Below, in pieces: positions 25,888 through 36,125 of a stretch of 43,065 nt of DNA (position 1 is the first letter of the stretch; each line of letters opens with the position of its first letter). The stretch is from contig NZ_JAPEHW010000030.1 of the NCBI RefSeq assembly GCF_028875915.1, forward strand, positions 1 through 43,065, in the 5' to 3' direction. The translations under genes and the position numbers were made by a program. The notes under the pieces are model-generated. The model made no database searches and was not told the origin of the DNA. It saw only the letters and a list, made by a program, of their open reading frames with translations. Origin of the DNA: Pseudoalteromonas sp. G4. Its GTDB lineage: Bacteria; Pseudomonadota; Gammaproteobacteria; Enterobacterales; Alteromonadaceae.

Positions 25888-25956
25888 ATGTCTTACAACA
25901 CGATTAGCCTACTTCTAAATAACCTCTTACTGCTTAACGGCAGAAGCGGGGCTTAG
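25888..25956 (+). CDS. leuL: leu operon leader peptide
   Basis: A 22-codon frame reads MSYNTISLLLNNLLLL, then NGRSGA and stop. Seven of 22 residues are leucine, in two clusters (8-10 and 13-16), written with mixed codons including CTA, CTC, CTT, TTA and CTG. It lies directly ahead of a terminator and leuA, exactly as expected for attenuation control by leucyl-tRNA supply. The short length and codon make-up, not a conserved sequence, are the evidence. No strong Shine-Dalgarno is visible (ggaaacc lies 5 to 15 nt upstream). Confidence 0.85.
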   Translation: MSYNTISLLLNNLLLLNGRSGA

Positions 25957-26006
25957 TGTGTTTGACTGAAAAGTTTGCAAAAACCCCGCTAAATGCGGGG
26001 TTTTTT
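25945..26006 (+). promoter_or_regulatory. leu attenuator: terminator with competing antiterminator
   Basis: CCCCGC (25984-25989) pairs with GCGGGG (25995-26000), extended by A and T runs and followed by six T: a strong intrinsic terminator. AGCGGGG (25945-25951), at the end of the leader frame, is complementary over 7 bp to CCCCGCT (25984-25990), so it can form an antiterminator that disrupts the terminator. Ribosome stalling on the Leu clusters would decide between them. A short CTGC/GCAG hairpin (25930-25943) may take part. The 5' part of the gap (25670-25887) is AT-rich with only weak promoter candidates (TTGCAG 25802, TATGCT 25823, 15-nt spacing). Confidence 0.82.
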
Positions 26007-26028
26007 ATGTTAGGGCAAAGGTGCAGGT

Positions 26029-28652
<2,624 letters not shown>

Positions 28653-28660
28653 TTTTTATA

Positions 28661-28679
28661 TGGCCTGAAATTCAGGCCA
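28661..28679 (+). other. Hairpin between leuB and leuC
   Basis: A 9-bp perfect inverted repeat (TGGCCTGAA 28661-28669, TTCAGGCCA 28671-28679) lies in the only sizeable gap of the leu operon. No T run follows, so it is likely an RNA processing or stability hairpin rather than a terminator. Confidence 0.5.
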
Positions 28680-28708
28680 CCGTCACCGAAATTAGCAAGG
28701 GGAATGAC

Positions 28709-30109
28709 GTGGCTCAGACCTTATACGACAAAATTTGGCAGGCACATAAAGTGACTGCAATTAACGATGAAAGTGATTTGCTTTACATCGATAGACACTT
28801 AGTACACGAAGTGACATCACCACAGGCTTTTGCTGGTTTACGCGAAGCAAACCGCAAAGTACGTTGTCCTGAAAAAACATTTGCGACCATGGATCACAAT
28901 GTTTCAACTAAGAGTCGCTCTTTGGATGCAGCAAGTGAAGTGTCTAAAAATCAGCTGGTTGCTCTAAAAGAAAACTGTGAAGAGTTTGGCATTGTACTTT
29001 ACGATTTAAATTCAATTAACCAAGGTATTGTGCATGTAATGGGACCTGAACAAGGCATTACATTACCAGGCACAACTATTGTGTGTGGTGATAGCCATAC
29101 ATCTACTCATGGTGCTTTTGGTGCGTTGGCTCATGGTATTGGTACTTCTGAAGTTGAACATGTATTAGCAACGCAAACCCTGCAGCAGAAAAAAGCAAAA
29201 AGCTTAAAAATCCAAATAGATGGCCAAATCAATCATGGTGTAACAGCAAAAGACATTATTTTAGCGGTGATAGGTAAATTAGGTACTGCTGGTGGTACAG
29301 GGTATGTTGCCGAGTTTTGCGGCGAAGCGATTAGTGCGCTTTCTATGGAAGCACGTATGACACTTTGTAATATGAGCATTGAAATGGGTGCTAAAGCAGG
29401 CTTAATTGCACCGGACCAAGCAACTTATGACTATCTTGAAGGGCGTCCATTTGCGCCTAAAGGTGATGATTGGCATCAGGCGGTTGCATATTGGCAAACC
29501 TTAAAGAGCGATGATGATGCTGTATTTGACCAGACAGTTATTTTAAATGCACAAGAGATACAACCGCAAGTGACGTGGGGCACGAGCCCAGAGCAGGTGA
29601 TTGGTATTGATCAAACAATTCCAGATCCTGACGCGCAAAGCGATTTAATTAAAGCCGATGCGATACGTCGCGCACTGGCTTATATGGATTTAGCGCCTGG
29701 ACAAAAAATCTCAGATGTAGCAGTAGACACTGTATTTATTGGAAGCTGTACCAATAGTCGCATTGAAGATTTACGCGCTGCCGCCTCTTTAGTGCAAGGT
29801 AAAAAAGTGGCTGAAGGTGTTGAAGCGTTGGTGGTGCCGGGTTCTGGTCTTGTTAAAAAACAAGCGGAAGAAGAAGGTTTAGCTGACATATTCAAGCAAG
29901 CTGGTTTTGAATGGCGTGAGCCTGGTTGTTCAATGTGCCTAGCAATGAATGACGACCGCCTAGGCGCGGGTAAACGTTGCGCGTCTACTTCAAATCGTAA
30001 TTTTGAAGGTCGCCAAGGACGTGGTGGGCGTACTCACTTAGTCAGCCCTGCAATGGCTGCTGCTGCGGCAATTCATGGTCGATTTGTTGATATTCGAGGA
30101 GGTATCTAA
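28709..30109 (+). CDS. leuC: 3-isopropylmalate dehydratase large subunit
   Basis: The 466-aa aconitase-family protein forms the isopropylmalate isomerase with LeuD. The 4Fe-4S cluster cysteines are in FIGSCTNSR and in [11 protein letters not shown]. Other marks are [24 protein letters not shown] and [23 protein letters not shown]. The start is GTG at 28709, preceded by AAGGGGA with 5-nt spacing. The stop overlaps the leuD ATG by one base (TAATG). Confidence 0.97.
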   Translation: MAQTLYDKIWQAHKVTAINDESDLLYIDRHLVHEVTSPQAFAGLREANRKVRCPEKTFATMDHNVSTKSRSLDAASEVSKNQLVALKENCEEFGIVLYDLNSINQGIVHVMGPEQGITLPGTTIVCGDSHTSTHGAFGALAHGIGTSEVEHVLATQTLQQKKAKSLKIQIDGQINHGVTAKDIILAVIGKLGTAGGTGYVAEFCGEAISALSMEARMTLCNMSIEMGAKAGLIAPDQATYDYLEGRPFAPKGDDWHQAVAYWQTLKSDDDAVFDQTVILNAQEIQPQVTWGTSPEQVIGIDQTIPDPDAQSDLIKADAIRRALAYMDLAPGQKISDVAVDTVFIGSCTNSRIEDLRAAASLVQGKKVAEGVEALVVPGSGLVKKQAEEEGLADIFKQAGFEWREPGCSMCLAMNDDRLGAGKRCASTSNRNFEGRQGRGGRTHLVSPAMAAAAAIHGRFVDIRGGI

Positions 30110-30708
30110 TGGCTATTTTTCACAGCGGTTTAATGGCGCCACTTGATAAAAACAATGTCGACACAGACCAAATTATTCCTAAGCAGTTTTTAACGTCAAC
30201 CAGCCGTGATGGTTTTGATAAAGCGTTATTTTACGATTGGCGCTATTTGGAAAATGGTGACGCAAATCCAGACTTCATTTTAAATGAAGCCCGTTACCAA
30301 GGTGCCAGCGTGCTGCTTACTCGCGATAACTTTGGTTGTGGCTCATCGCGTGAGCATGCGCCTTGGGCATTAAAACAATATGGTTTTACAGTGATTTTAG
30401 CCGAAAGCTTTGCTGATATTTTCTTTAATAACTGTATGAATAATCAAATGCTTGCAATTGCGTTACCGAGTTCGACACTGGATAAGTTATTTGCGGTAAC
30501 GGAGCAAATTGAGCAAGTAAATGTTGTGATAGATTTGGAAAACCAAGTAATTAAAAGTGAGCAGCTTGATGATATTAGTTTTGATATCCGTCCTGATATC
30601 AAGCAACGTTTATTATCAGGGCTTGATTTTATTGGCGTAACTGAAACGCTAAATGATAAAATTGATGCTTTTGAACAACAACTTGTGAGCCAAAGAGCTT
30701 GGCAATAA
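30109..30708 (+). CDS. leuD: 3-isopropylmalate dehydratase small subunit
   Basis: The 199-aa small (swivel) subunit of isopropylmalate isomerase has DTDQIIPKQFLT near the N-terminus and the catalytic-site segment LLTRDNFGCGSSREHAPWAL. Size is standard. It overlaps leuC by one base and ends the operon 23 nt before a strong terminator, so the four leu genes are one transcription unit under leuL control. Confidence 0.97.
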   Translation: MAIFHSGLMAPLDKNNVDTDQIIPKQFLTSTSRDGFDKALFYDWRYLENGDANPDFILNEARYQGASVLLTRDNFGCGSSREHAPWALKQYGFTVILAESFADIFFNNCMNNQMLAIALPSSTLDKLFAVTEQIEQVNVVIDLENQVIKSEQLDDISFDIRPDIKQRLLSGLDFIGVTETLNDKIDAFEQQLVSQRAWQ

Positions 30709-30731
30709 TGACCTTATCAAATTAGAATTCT

Positions 30732-30758
30732 AAAAAGGCTGTGTTAACAGCCTTTTTT
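30732..30758 (+). terminator. Rho-independent terminator of leuABCD
   Basis: An 11-bp perfect stem (30732-30742 with 30747-30757, AAAAAGGCTGT/ACAGCCTTTTT) has a 4-nt loop and ends in six T. Confidence 0.88.
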
Positions 30759-30776
30759 ATTTTATAAGGAAAGAAA

Positions 30777-31172
30777 ATGAGTGGTGAAACGAATCTACAA
30801 CAGTTAATAAAACATATGCAACCAATGTTGCACCCTGAAAGCTATGTGTTTGTTTGTACAGAAACAGTTGATTCTTTGGATATGAGCAAGGTGTTTGCGC
30901 GTATTAATGAGCCTGAAGGTATAACGCTGATTTTAACTAAAGCTCAGGCAGATGAATGGCAGCTGACATACAGTTCAGAGTTTTCATTAATCACTTTACA
31001 GATCCACTCAAGTCTTGATGCTGTTGGTTTAACCGCTGCTTTTTCAACAGCCTTGGCAAAATATGATATTAGCGCTAATGTGGTTGCAGGGTTTTACCAT
31101 GATCATATTTTGGTTGCTAAGAAAGATGCTTCAACAGCAGTCGAAGTACTTCAAGCGGTAACCAAGCAATAA
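30777..31172 (+). CDS. ACT domain-containing protein
   Basis: This is a 131-aa cytoplasmic protein made of two small ACT-like folds: LHPESYVFVCTET at the start, then FSLITLQIHSSLDAVGLTAAFSTALAKYDIS and NVVAGFYHDHILV. This matches the COG3602-type ACT proteins, which probably bind an amino acid and act as regulators, but the ligand is not known. The ATG has AAGGA upstream. It lies after the leu terminator and 8 nt before the next gene, with which it is likely to be co-transcribed. Position next to leucine synthesis genes is suggestive only. Confidence 0.82.
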   Translation: MSGETNLQQLIKHMQPMLHPESYVFVCTETVDSLDMSKVFARINEPEGITLILTKAQADEWQLTYSSEFSLITLQIHSSLDAVGLTAAFSTALAKYDISANVVAGFYHDHILVAKKDASTAVEVLQAVTKQ

Positions 31173-31180
31173 GGGTAAAA

Positions 31181-31804
31181 ATGGATTCTTTGTTCCACTG
31201 GATTGATTTAGTTGGTGTTGCAGTATTTGCGATATCAGGTGCTCTGGTCGCTTATAAAAAGAAATTAGATGGCTTTGGTGTCATCGTACTCGCGTCAGTT
31301 ACAGCGATTGGCGGTGGTACAACACGTGATGTAATTTTAGATGTGCCGGTTTTTTGGTTAAAAGATCCCACTTATTTAATTTCGATTTTTATTGCGAGTG
31401 CCATCACAATTGTTTGGCTTAATCGTCAACGAGGTTTTCCACAGGTATTACTTGAAATAGCGGATGCATTAGGATTGGCATTTTTCGTGGTGATGGGGGT
31501 GCAAAAAGCCTTAAGCCTTGGTATGCCTGATTTAACCGCCATTGTAATGGGTACTATTACAGGTTGCTTTGGTGGCATGATCCGCGATGTGCTCGCGCGC
31601 ACCACCCCGATGGTATTAAAGAGCGAGCTCTATGCTACAACCTGTATTTTTGGTGGCATTTTATACACACAAAGCCTTAATCTTGGACTTTCAGCAAATT
31701 TCGCCATGATTTTAGGTATGCTGGGTACATTAGGCTTACGTGCGGGGGCAATAAAATGGGGATGGAGCTTACACGTATTTAAATACAGCAAGATAGATAA
31801 GTAG
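31181..31804 (+). CDS. TRIC/UPF0126 family membrane protein
   Basis: The 207-aa membrane protein has about seven hydrophobic helices in two repeats of three plus one. The repeat marks are AIGGGTTRDVIL and GCFGGMIRDVLA, characteristic of the YicG/YadS (UPF0126) family, bacterial relatives of trimeric intracellular cation channels; some family members have been linked to glycine uptake. The substrate here is unknown. It follows the ACT gene by 8 nt. A hairpin overlaps its stop codon (31801-31826). Confidence 0.9.
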   Translation: MDSLFHWIDLVGVAVFAISGALVAYKKKLDGFGVIVLASVTAIGGGTTRDVILDVPVFWLKDPTYLISIFIASAITIVWLNRQRGFPQVLLEIADALGLAFFVVMGVQKALSLGMPDLTAIVMGTITGCFGGMIRDVLARTTPMVLKSELYATTCIFGGILYTQSLNLGLSANFAMILGMLGTLGLRAGAIKWGWSLHVFKYSKIDK

Positions 31805-31826
31805 CTGAGCGCTTAAATTCAGCTAC
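31801..31826 (+). other. Hairpin at the end of the TRIC gene
   Basis: GTAGCTGA (31801-31808) pairs with TCAGCTAC (31819-31826), an 8-bp stem with a 10-nt loop that includes the gene's TAG stop. Only a short A-rich tail follows, so termination would be weak; it may partly separate this gene from comM. Confidence 0.4.
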
Positions 31827-31861
31827 ACTAAAAGTAAGAGCTTAAATATAAGGACAACGGA

Positions 31862-33376
31862 ATGTCTTTTGCCTGTGTTTATTCCCGCGCGCAAGTGGCT
31901 ATGGATGCGCCTTTAGTAACGATTGAAATTCATATCACCTCTGGCTTACCCAAGTTTACCATCGTTGGATTACCCGAAACCTCAGTAAAAGAAGCCAAGG
32001 ACCGTGTGCGTAGCGCCATAATTAACAGCCAATTTAAATTTCCGCAAGAGCGCATAACCGTAAACCTAGCACCAGCCGATTTACCCAAAGAAGGGGGGCG
32101 CTTTGATTTAGCCATTGCTATTGGCATTTTGGTCGCATCAAATCAATTGGGTCAGTTGGACTTAAATAAACACGAGTTTTATGGTGAGCTGTCTTTAAGT
32201 GGCGAGATCAGGCCAATTCATGGTCTGCTTGCATCGCTGATAGCGAATATTAATAGCAATAAACAAATTTATATTTCAGGCCATAATGCCAACGAAGCTG
32301 GGCTGGTATCACATTGTCAGATTAAATTAGCAACAAGCTTAAATGAGCTCTGTCAAGATTTAACGGGGCAACAAGCACTTAACTTCTTGGTAGCTGAACC
32401 TCAAGCAGAAAAAGCCATGCCACATTATTTAATTGATATGGCTGAAGTAAAAGGGCAGGGGCAAGCTAAACGCGCGCTCGAAATTGCCGCGGCAGGAAAG
32501 CACAATGTAATGTTTCTTGGTCCCCCCGGTACTGGGAAATCAATGTTAGCGGCAAGAATGGCGACTATAATGCCGCCATTAACTGAATCTGAAGCACTAG
32601 AAACAGCAACACTTTACTCAATTATTGGAAAATCGGTAGTTCAGCAGCAATGGCAAATACGACCATTTCGCTCACCGCATCATACTTGCTCAGCGGTTGC
32701 TTTAGTTGGTGGCTCTTCAAACCCTAAACCTGGTGAAATTAGTCTCGCGCATAATGGCGTGCTATTTTTAGATGAGCTTACTGAATTTGAACGCAAAGTA
32801 TTAGATAGTTTACGTGAGCCATTAGAAACCCGCAAAGTAACAATATCACGAGCCGCAAGGCAATCAGAATTTCCTGCAAACTTTCAGTTAATTTGTGCAC
32901 TAAATCCAAGTCCAACAGGGTGTCATAGAGATAATCGTGCATCGCCAGAGCAAATTTTGAAATACTTAAGCCGCGTCTCTGGACCCTTTTTAGATCGGAT
33001 TGATCTGCAAGTTGAGTTACCAAAATTGAAAACCCATGAACTGCAATCGAATCAATTTGAGGAAAGCTCAGAGCAAATTCGCGAAAGAGTCGTAAATGCA
33101 CAAAAATTACAATATCAACGTCAAGGTAAGCTTAATGCGTTACTTTCAAATCGAGAACTTGAGAAAGTGGTGCAACTTGATAATGAAAGTATGATGTTTA
33201 TGGCGTTGGTTACAGAAAAGCTCGATTTATCCCCACGTTCGTATCATCGAGTATTAAAAGTTGCACGTACGATTGCTGATTTAGCTGGCAAGCAAACTGT
33301 TGATTTAATGCATATTAAAGAGGCAATCAGCTATCGTGCATTTGAGCGATTAATTAATACCTTAACACGAGTTTAA
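31862..33376 (+). CDS. comM: ComM/YifB family Mg chelatase-like AAA+ ATPase
   Basis: The 504-aa AAA+ helicase is of the ComM family, which in Vibrio promotes branch migration when integrating DNA during natural transformation. An N-terminal S5-fold domain (VTIEIHITSGLPKFTIVGLP, FPQERITVNLAPADLPKEG) is followed by the ATPase core with Walker A GPPGTGKS, RPFRSPHHTCS, GEISLAHNGVLFLDE (Walker B), arginine-finger segment REPLETRKVTISRA and FQLICALNPSPTGC (metal/Cys region), and the C-terminal Mg-chelatase domain ending in AISYRAFERL. Size is typical. It is widespread and not a marker of competence by itself. Confidence 0.94.
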   Translation: MSFACVYSRAQVAMDAPLVTIEIHITSGLPKFTIVGLPETSVKEAKDRVRSAIINSQFKFPQERITVNLAPADLPKEGGRFDLAIAIGILVASNQLGQLDLNKHEFYGELSLSGEIRPIHGLLASLIANINSNKQIYISGHNANEAGLVSHCQIKLATSLNELCQDLTGQQALNFLVAEPQAEKAMPHYLIDMAEVKGQGQAKRALEIAAAGKHNVMFLGPPGTGKSMLAARMATIMPPLTESEALETATLYSIIGKSVVQQQWQIRPFRSPHHTCSAVALVGGSSNPKPGEISLAHNGVLFLDELTEFERKVLDSLREPLETRKVTISRAARQSEFPANFQLICALNPSPTGCHRDNRASPEQILKYLSRVSGPFLDRIDLQVELPKLKTHELQSNQFEESSEQIRERVVNAQKLQYQRQGKLNALLSNRELEKVVQLDNESMMFMALVTEKLDLSPRSYHRVLKVARTIADLAGKQTVDLMHIKEAISYRAFERLINTLTRV

Positions 33377-33473
33377 AAACATCAAAAAAATGCGCTAGCT
33401 TAGGTGTTTCCTGAGTTGCACCACTATTAACCACCTGTTAACATGAAGTTTGGTGCAATTGACAGGAGTTGAA

Positions 33474-35186
33474 ATGAAAAAGTTAGCGAGTGTAATAGCT
33501 GGTTTATTGTTAGCAGGCCAAAGTTTAAATGCGATGGCTAATGCTGACCGTGCCATGGATCTTTATCTTAATCAAGATTATGCCCAAGCCTTTAAGCTTT
33601 TTCAGAAAACAGCTCACCTCGGTCATGGCAAAAGCCAATTTAATTTAGGGGTGCAATACCTTCGTGGTCAAGGTGTAGCACAAGACCCAATCCTAGCTTA
33701 CGCCTACTTAGCAGTTGCTATCGAAAATGGCTTTTTAACAGCAAGGCAAGCACTTAAAACAGTTGAGCGCAGATTAACTCCTGCACAAATGGAAAATGCA
33801 CAAGCGAAAGCCAATGAATTAATTGGTTTGTATGGCAAAAATGGCAGCGAAAATATTCGTTATGCACTACCTTTTGATCGTGACTACAACCCAACCCCCA
33901 AGCGTACTGAAAATCCAGAAGCAAAATATCCTAGCAGCCTGTTTAATAAAGGCATTCCGGGCATGGCGCGCTATTTATTTGACATTGACCGCAACGGTAT
34001 TGTGCGTGATGTGCAGTTATTACAAAGCTATCCAAGCGATGAATTTGCAGAAAGCGTATTAGATAAATTAGAAAATTCGCGTTATCAAATTCTAAAAGTG
34101 GGCGGCAGTTTACGAAAGTTTAGTCAGGCACAGTTTGGTGTCGTTTTTAAACGCACAGATATTCCAGAAGAAACCCTTAAACAACTCGAGGCTAAGCATA
34201 AAAAATTATTAGCTCAGGCAAAACGTGGCAACACTAAATCCCAAGCTGAACTTGCTGATATGCTAGAGCTGATGAGTGATGACGATATGCTAAAAGTAGC
34301 TTATTTGCCAAAAGATTCTGTGGCAAGTTCAAATGGCGTTGCAAATTTACTGGCAAGTAACGCAGAAGAGTTCACTGAAACCCCAGAACTTAGCGAAGAT
34401 TTCTATAACTTCAATTACCTTGTTTGGCTAGATAAGCAAGGTAAAACCATTCGTTACGAAGCAACTGGTGACTATAAAGCACCTAAAGAATTAGACAAAC
34501 TTGCTGTTAAAACCATGCAAAACTGGCAAGTACTAGTCAGTGGTGATGAGCAATCAGAGTATGGGCCATTTTTAGCAGAGTTTTTCTATAACAATGAAGC
34601 ACGAAATAATACTTACTCAAACTATATCAATCGCCAAAATGTAAGATTAAAACAGATCATTGCAAAACCGCGTGAAGAGATGCCGAGTTACTGGCGTTTA
34701 AAAGCAGCGCAAGGCGGTGACTTTGCATCACTTATGTTACTTGGTGCGGGATGCAATTTACGTATTTTAGGTACCGCAGCGGATCTCGGTCATACACCGG
34801 CACAAACACTGGCTGCTAAATGTATTTTACAAAAAGCAGATGCGAGTAAAGAGTTACTCAGCCAAGCGCGCGAGTGGCTCGGCGATGCCGCAGAAAAAGG
34901 CGATTATATTGCGATGCGAGAGCTTGCAGGCATATACGCACGTGAGTCGCATAACCAAGGCGAGTTGAACTATGCTATTGAACTAACAAAGTTAGTGGTT
35001 GATGAAAAGGATGACCCTTGGGCATATGAATATATGGCAGCCGCCTATGCAAAATTAGGTCAGTTTGATGAAGCTGTAGATATGCAAGAGAAAGCAGTAA
35101 AAGAAGCATGGGACAAAGACTACTTTGTTGATGCCGCGAAAGCGCGATTAGCAGCTTACGAAAACTCTAAACTTGGTACCTGGTAA
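33474..35186 (+). CDS. Periplasmic Sel1-repeat protein with TonB-C-like domains
   Basis: The 570-aa protein has a signal peptide (about 1-21, ending AMA). Residues 25-80 carry Sel1/TPR-type repeats (AFKLFQKTAHLGHGKSQFNL, GVQYLRGQGVAQDPILAYAY). Two segments resemble the TonB C-terminal beta domain (RYLFDIDRNGIVRDVQLLQS and LVWLDKQGKTIRYEATGDY), and a final helical part again has Sel1-like units (AREWLGDAAEKGDYIAMREL). No N-terminal TonB anchor or proline region is present, so it is unlikely to act as TonB. The ATG at 33474 has AGGAG at good spacing; an upstream TTG at 33450 is not needed. The function is unknown. Confidence 0.75.
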   Translation: MKKLASVIAGLLLAGQSLNAMANADRAMDLYLNQDYAQAFKLFQKTAHLGHGKSQFNLGVQYLRGQGVAQDPILAYAYLAVAIENGFLTARQALKTVERRLTPAQMENAQAKANELIGLYGKNGSENIRYALPFDRDYNPTPKRTENPEAKYPSSLFNKGIPGMARYLFDIDRNGIVRDVQLLQSYPSDEFAESVLDKLENSRYQILKVGGSLRKFSQAQFGVVFKRTDIPEETLKQLEAKHKKLLAQAKRGNTKSQAELADMLELMSDDDMLKVAYLPKDSVASSNGVANLLASNAEEFTETPELSEDFYNFNYLVWLDKQGKTIRYEATGDYKAPKELDKLAVKTMQNWQVLVSGDEQSEYGPFLAEFFYNNEARNNTYSNYINRQNVRLKQIIAKPREEMPSYWRLKAAQGGDFASLMLLGAGCNLRILGTAADLGHTPAQTLAAKCILQKADASKELLSQAREWLGDAAEKGDYIAMRELAGIYARESHNQGELNYAIELTKLVVDEKDDPWAYEYMAAAYAKLGQFDEAVDMQEKAVKEAWDKDYFVDAAKARLAAYENSKLGTW

Positions 35187-35208
35187 AAAGCTAACATTAA
35201 TCAATTAT

Positions 35209-35232
35209 AAAAGGCCGCAAAAGCGGCCTTTT
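35209..35232. terminator. Bidirectional terminator between converging genes
   Basis: A 10-bp perfect stem (35209-35218 with 35223-35232, AAAAGGCCGC/GCGGCCTTTT) has an AAAA loop and T runs on both strands. It serves the Sel1-repeat gene and probably also the response regulator gene ending at 35291. Confidence 0.85.
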
Positions 35233-35290
35233 ATATTTTGTTTATTAGCTAGTTAACCCGAGTTTAGGTTAGTTAAGTGAATTTTTATTA

Positions 35291-35977
35291 TTAACCTAGC
35301 GCAATCATGTAGCCTTTGCCGCGCACGGTTACAATGCGTTTTTGTTCTTTTTCGTCACCGAGCTTTTTGCGCAAGCGGCCAACTAATACATCAACGGTTC
35401 TATCTGAAGGGCTCCAATCAGATTGGCCAATTTCTTCTGAAAGTTTTTCACGGCTAGTGGGTTTACCGGCATTGCCAATTAATGAAATTAACACTTTATG
35501 TTCAGCTTCGGTTAGCCTAATTTCTTCGCCATTGGCGACAATCAGTGTACGGTGTTCTGGGTGCACTTTAATATCTGAGTATTCAATGTATTCATCATTC
35601 GCTTGGAACAGATTAAGGCGTTTTGCTAAGGCTTTTAATCGCAGCTCTAGTTCTAATAAATCTACAGGCTTACAAATATAATCATCAGCGCCTTGTGCTA
35701 ACCCTAAAATTCGGTCGGCCTGAGAGTCTCGGCTCGACAGCACGACAACACCAATATCTGAAATTAAGTTAATTTCTTTTGCGAGCACTAAGCCATCTAC
35801 TTGTGGCAGAACAATATCGATAACTGCCAGCTTAATGTCATGATTTGTGCGCACAATATTAGCCGCATTAGCGCCCGTTTCGTCAACAACAAAACTAAAA
35901 TCACTATTGCTAAAATGTGATTGAATGCGCCTTACTAGCAAGGAATCATCTTCAACTAGAAGTACTTGTATTGTCAT
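35291..35977 (-). CDS. OmpR/PhoB-family response regulator
   Basis: The 228-aa two-domain transcription regulator has a receiver domain with acidic pocket E9, D10, D11, phospho-acceptor D54 (AVIDIVLP), S81 and K103 (CKPVDL). The DNA-binding winged helix contains LTEAEHKVLISL, SDRTVDVLVGRLRKKL and VTVRGKGYMI. The start at 35977 (MTIQVLLVEDD) gives the normal domain; 15 further codons upstream look non-coding. No histidine kinase gene is adjacent, so it is an orphan in this window, and its target genes cannot be told. Confidence 0.92.
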   Translation of the reverse strand: MTIQVLLVEDDSLLVRRIQSHFSNSDFSFVVDETGANAANIVRTNHDIKLAVIDIVLPQVDGLVLAKEINLISDIGVVVLSSRDSQADRILGLAQGADDYICKPVDLLELELRLKALAKRLNLFQANDEYIEYSDIKVHPEHRTLIVANGEEIRLTEAEHKVLISLIGNAGKPTSREKLSEEIGQSDWSPSDRTVDVLVGRLRKKLGDEKEQKRIVTVRGKGYMIALG

Positions 35978-36079
35978 AATGTTCGTTATTCGATTATCTG
36001 CCCGAAGCGATATTATCACCAATTTTGCACTGAATGAAAAATAGAAAGATAAGTATGTTAAGTATAGGTGTACAAAAAA

Positions 36080-36106
36080 AATAACGGCTTTAAAAAAGCC
36101 GTTATT
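36080..36106. terminator. Terminator between the S9 peptidase and response regulator genes
   Basis: An 11-bp perfect stem (36080-36090 with 36096-36106, AATAACGGCTT/AAGCCGTTATT) has a 5-nt loop. T runs occur on both strands (seven A at 36074-36080 read as T on the minus strand). It lies 20 nt beyond the peptidase stop and would end that minus-strand transcript. Confidence 0.82.
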
Positions 36107-36125
36107 TTTACTTAGCGTTTTATGG

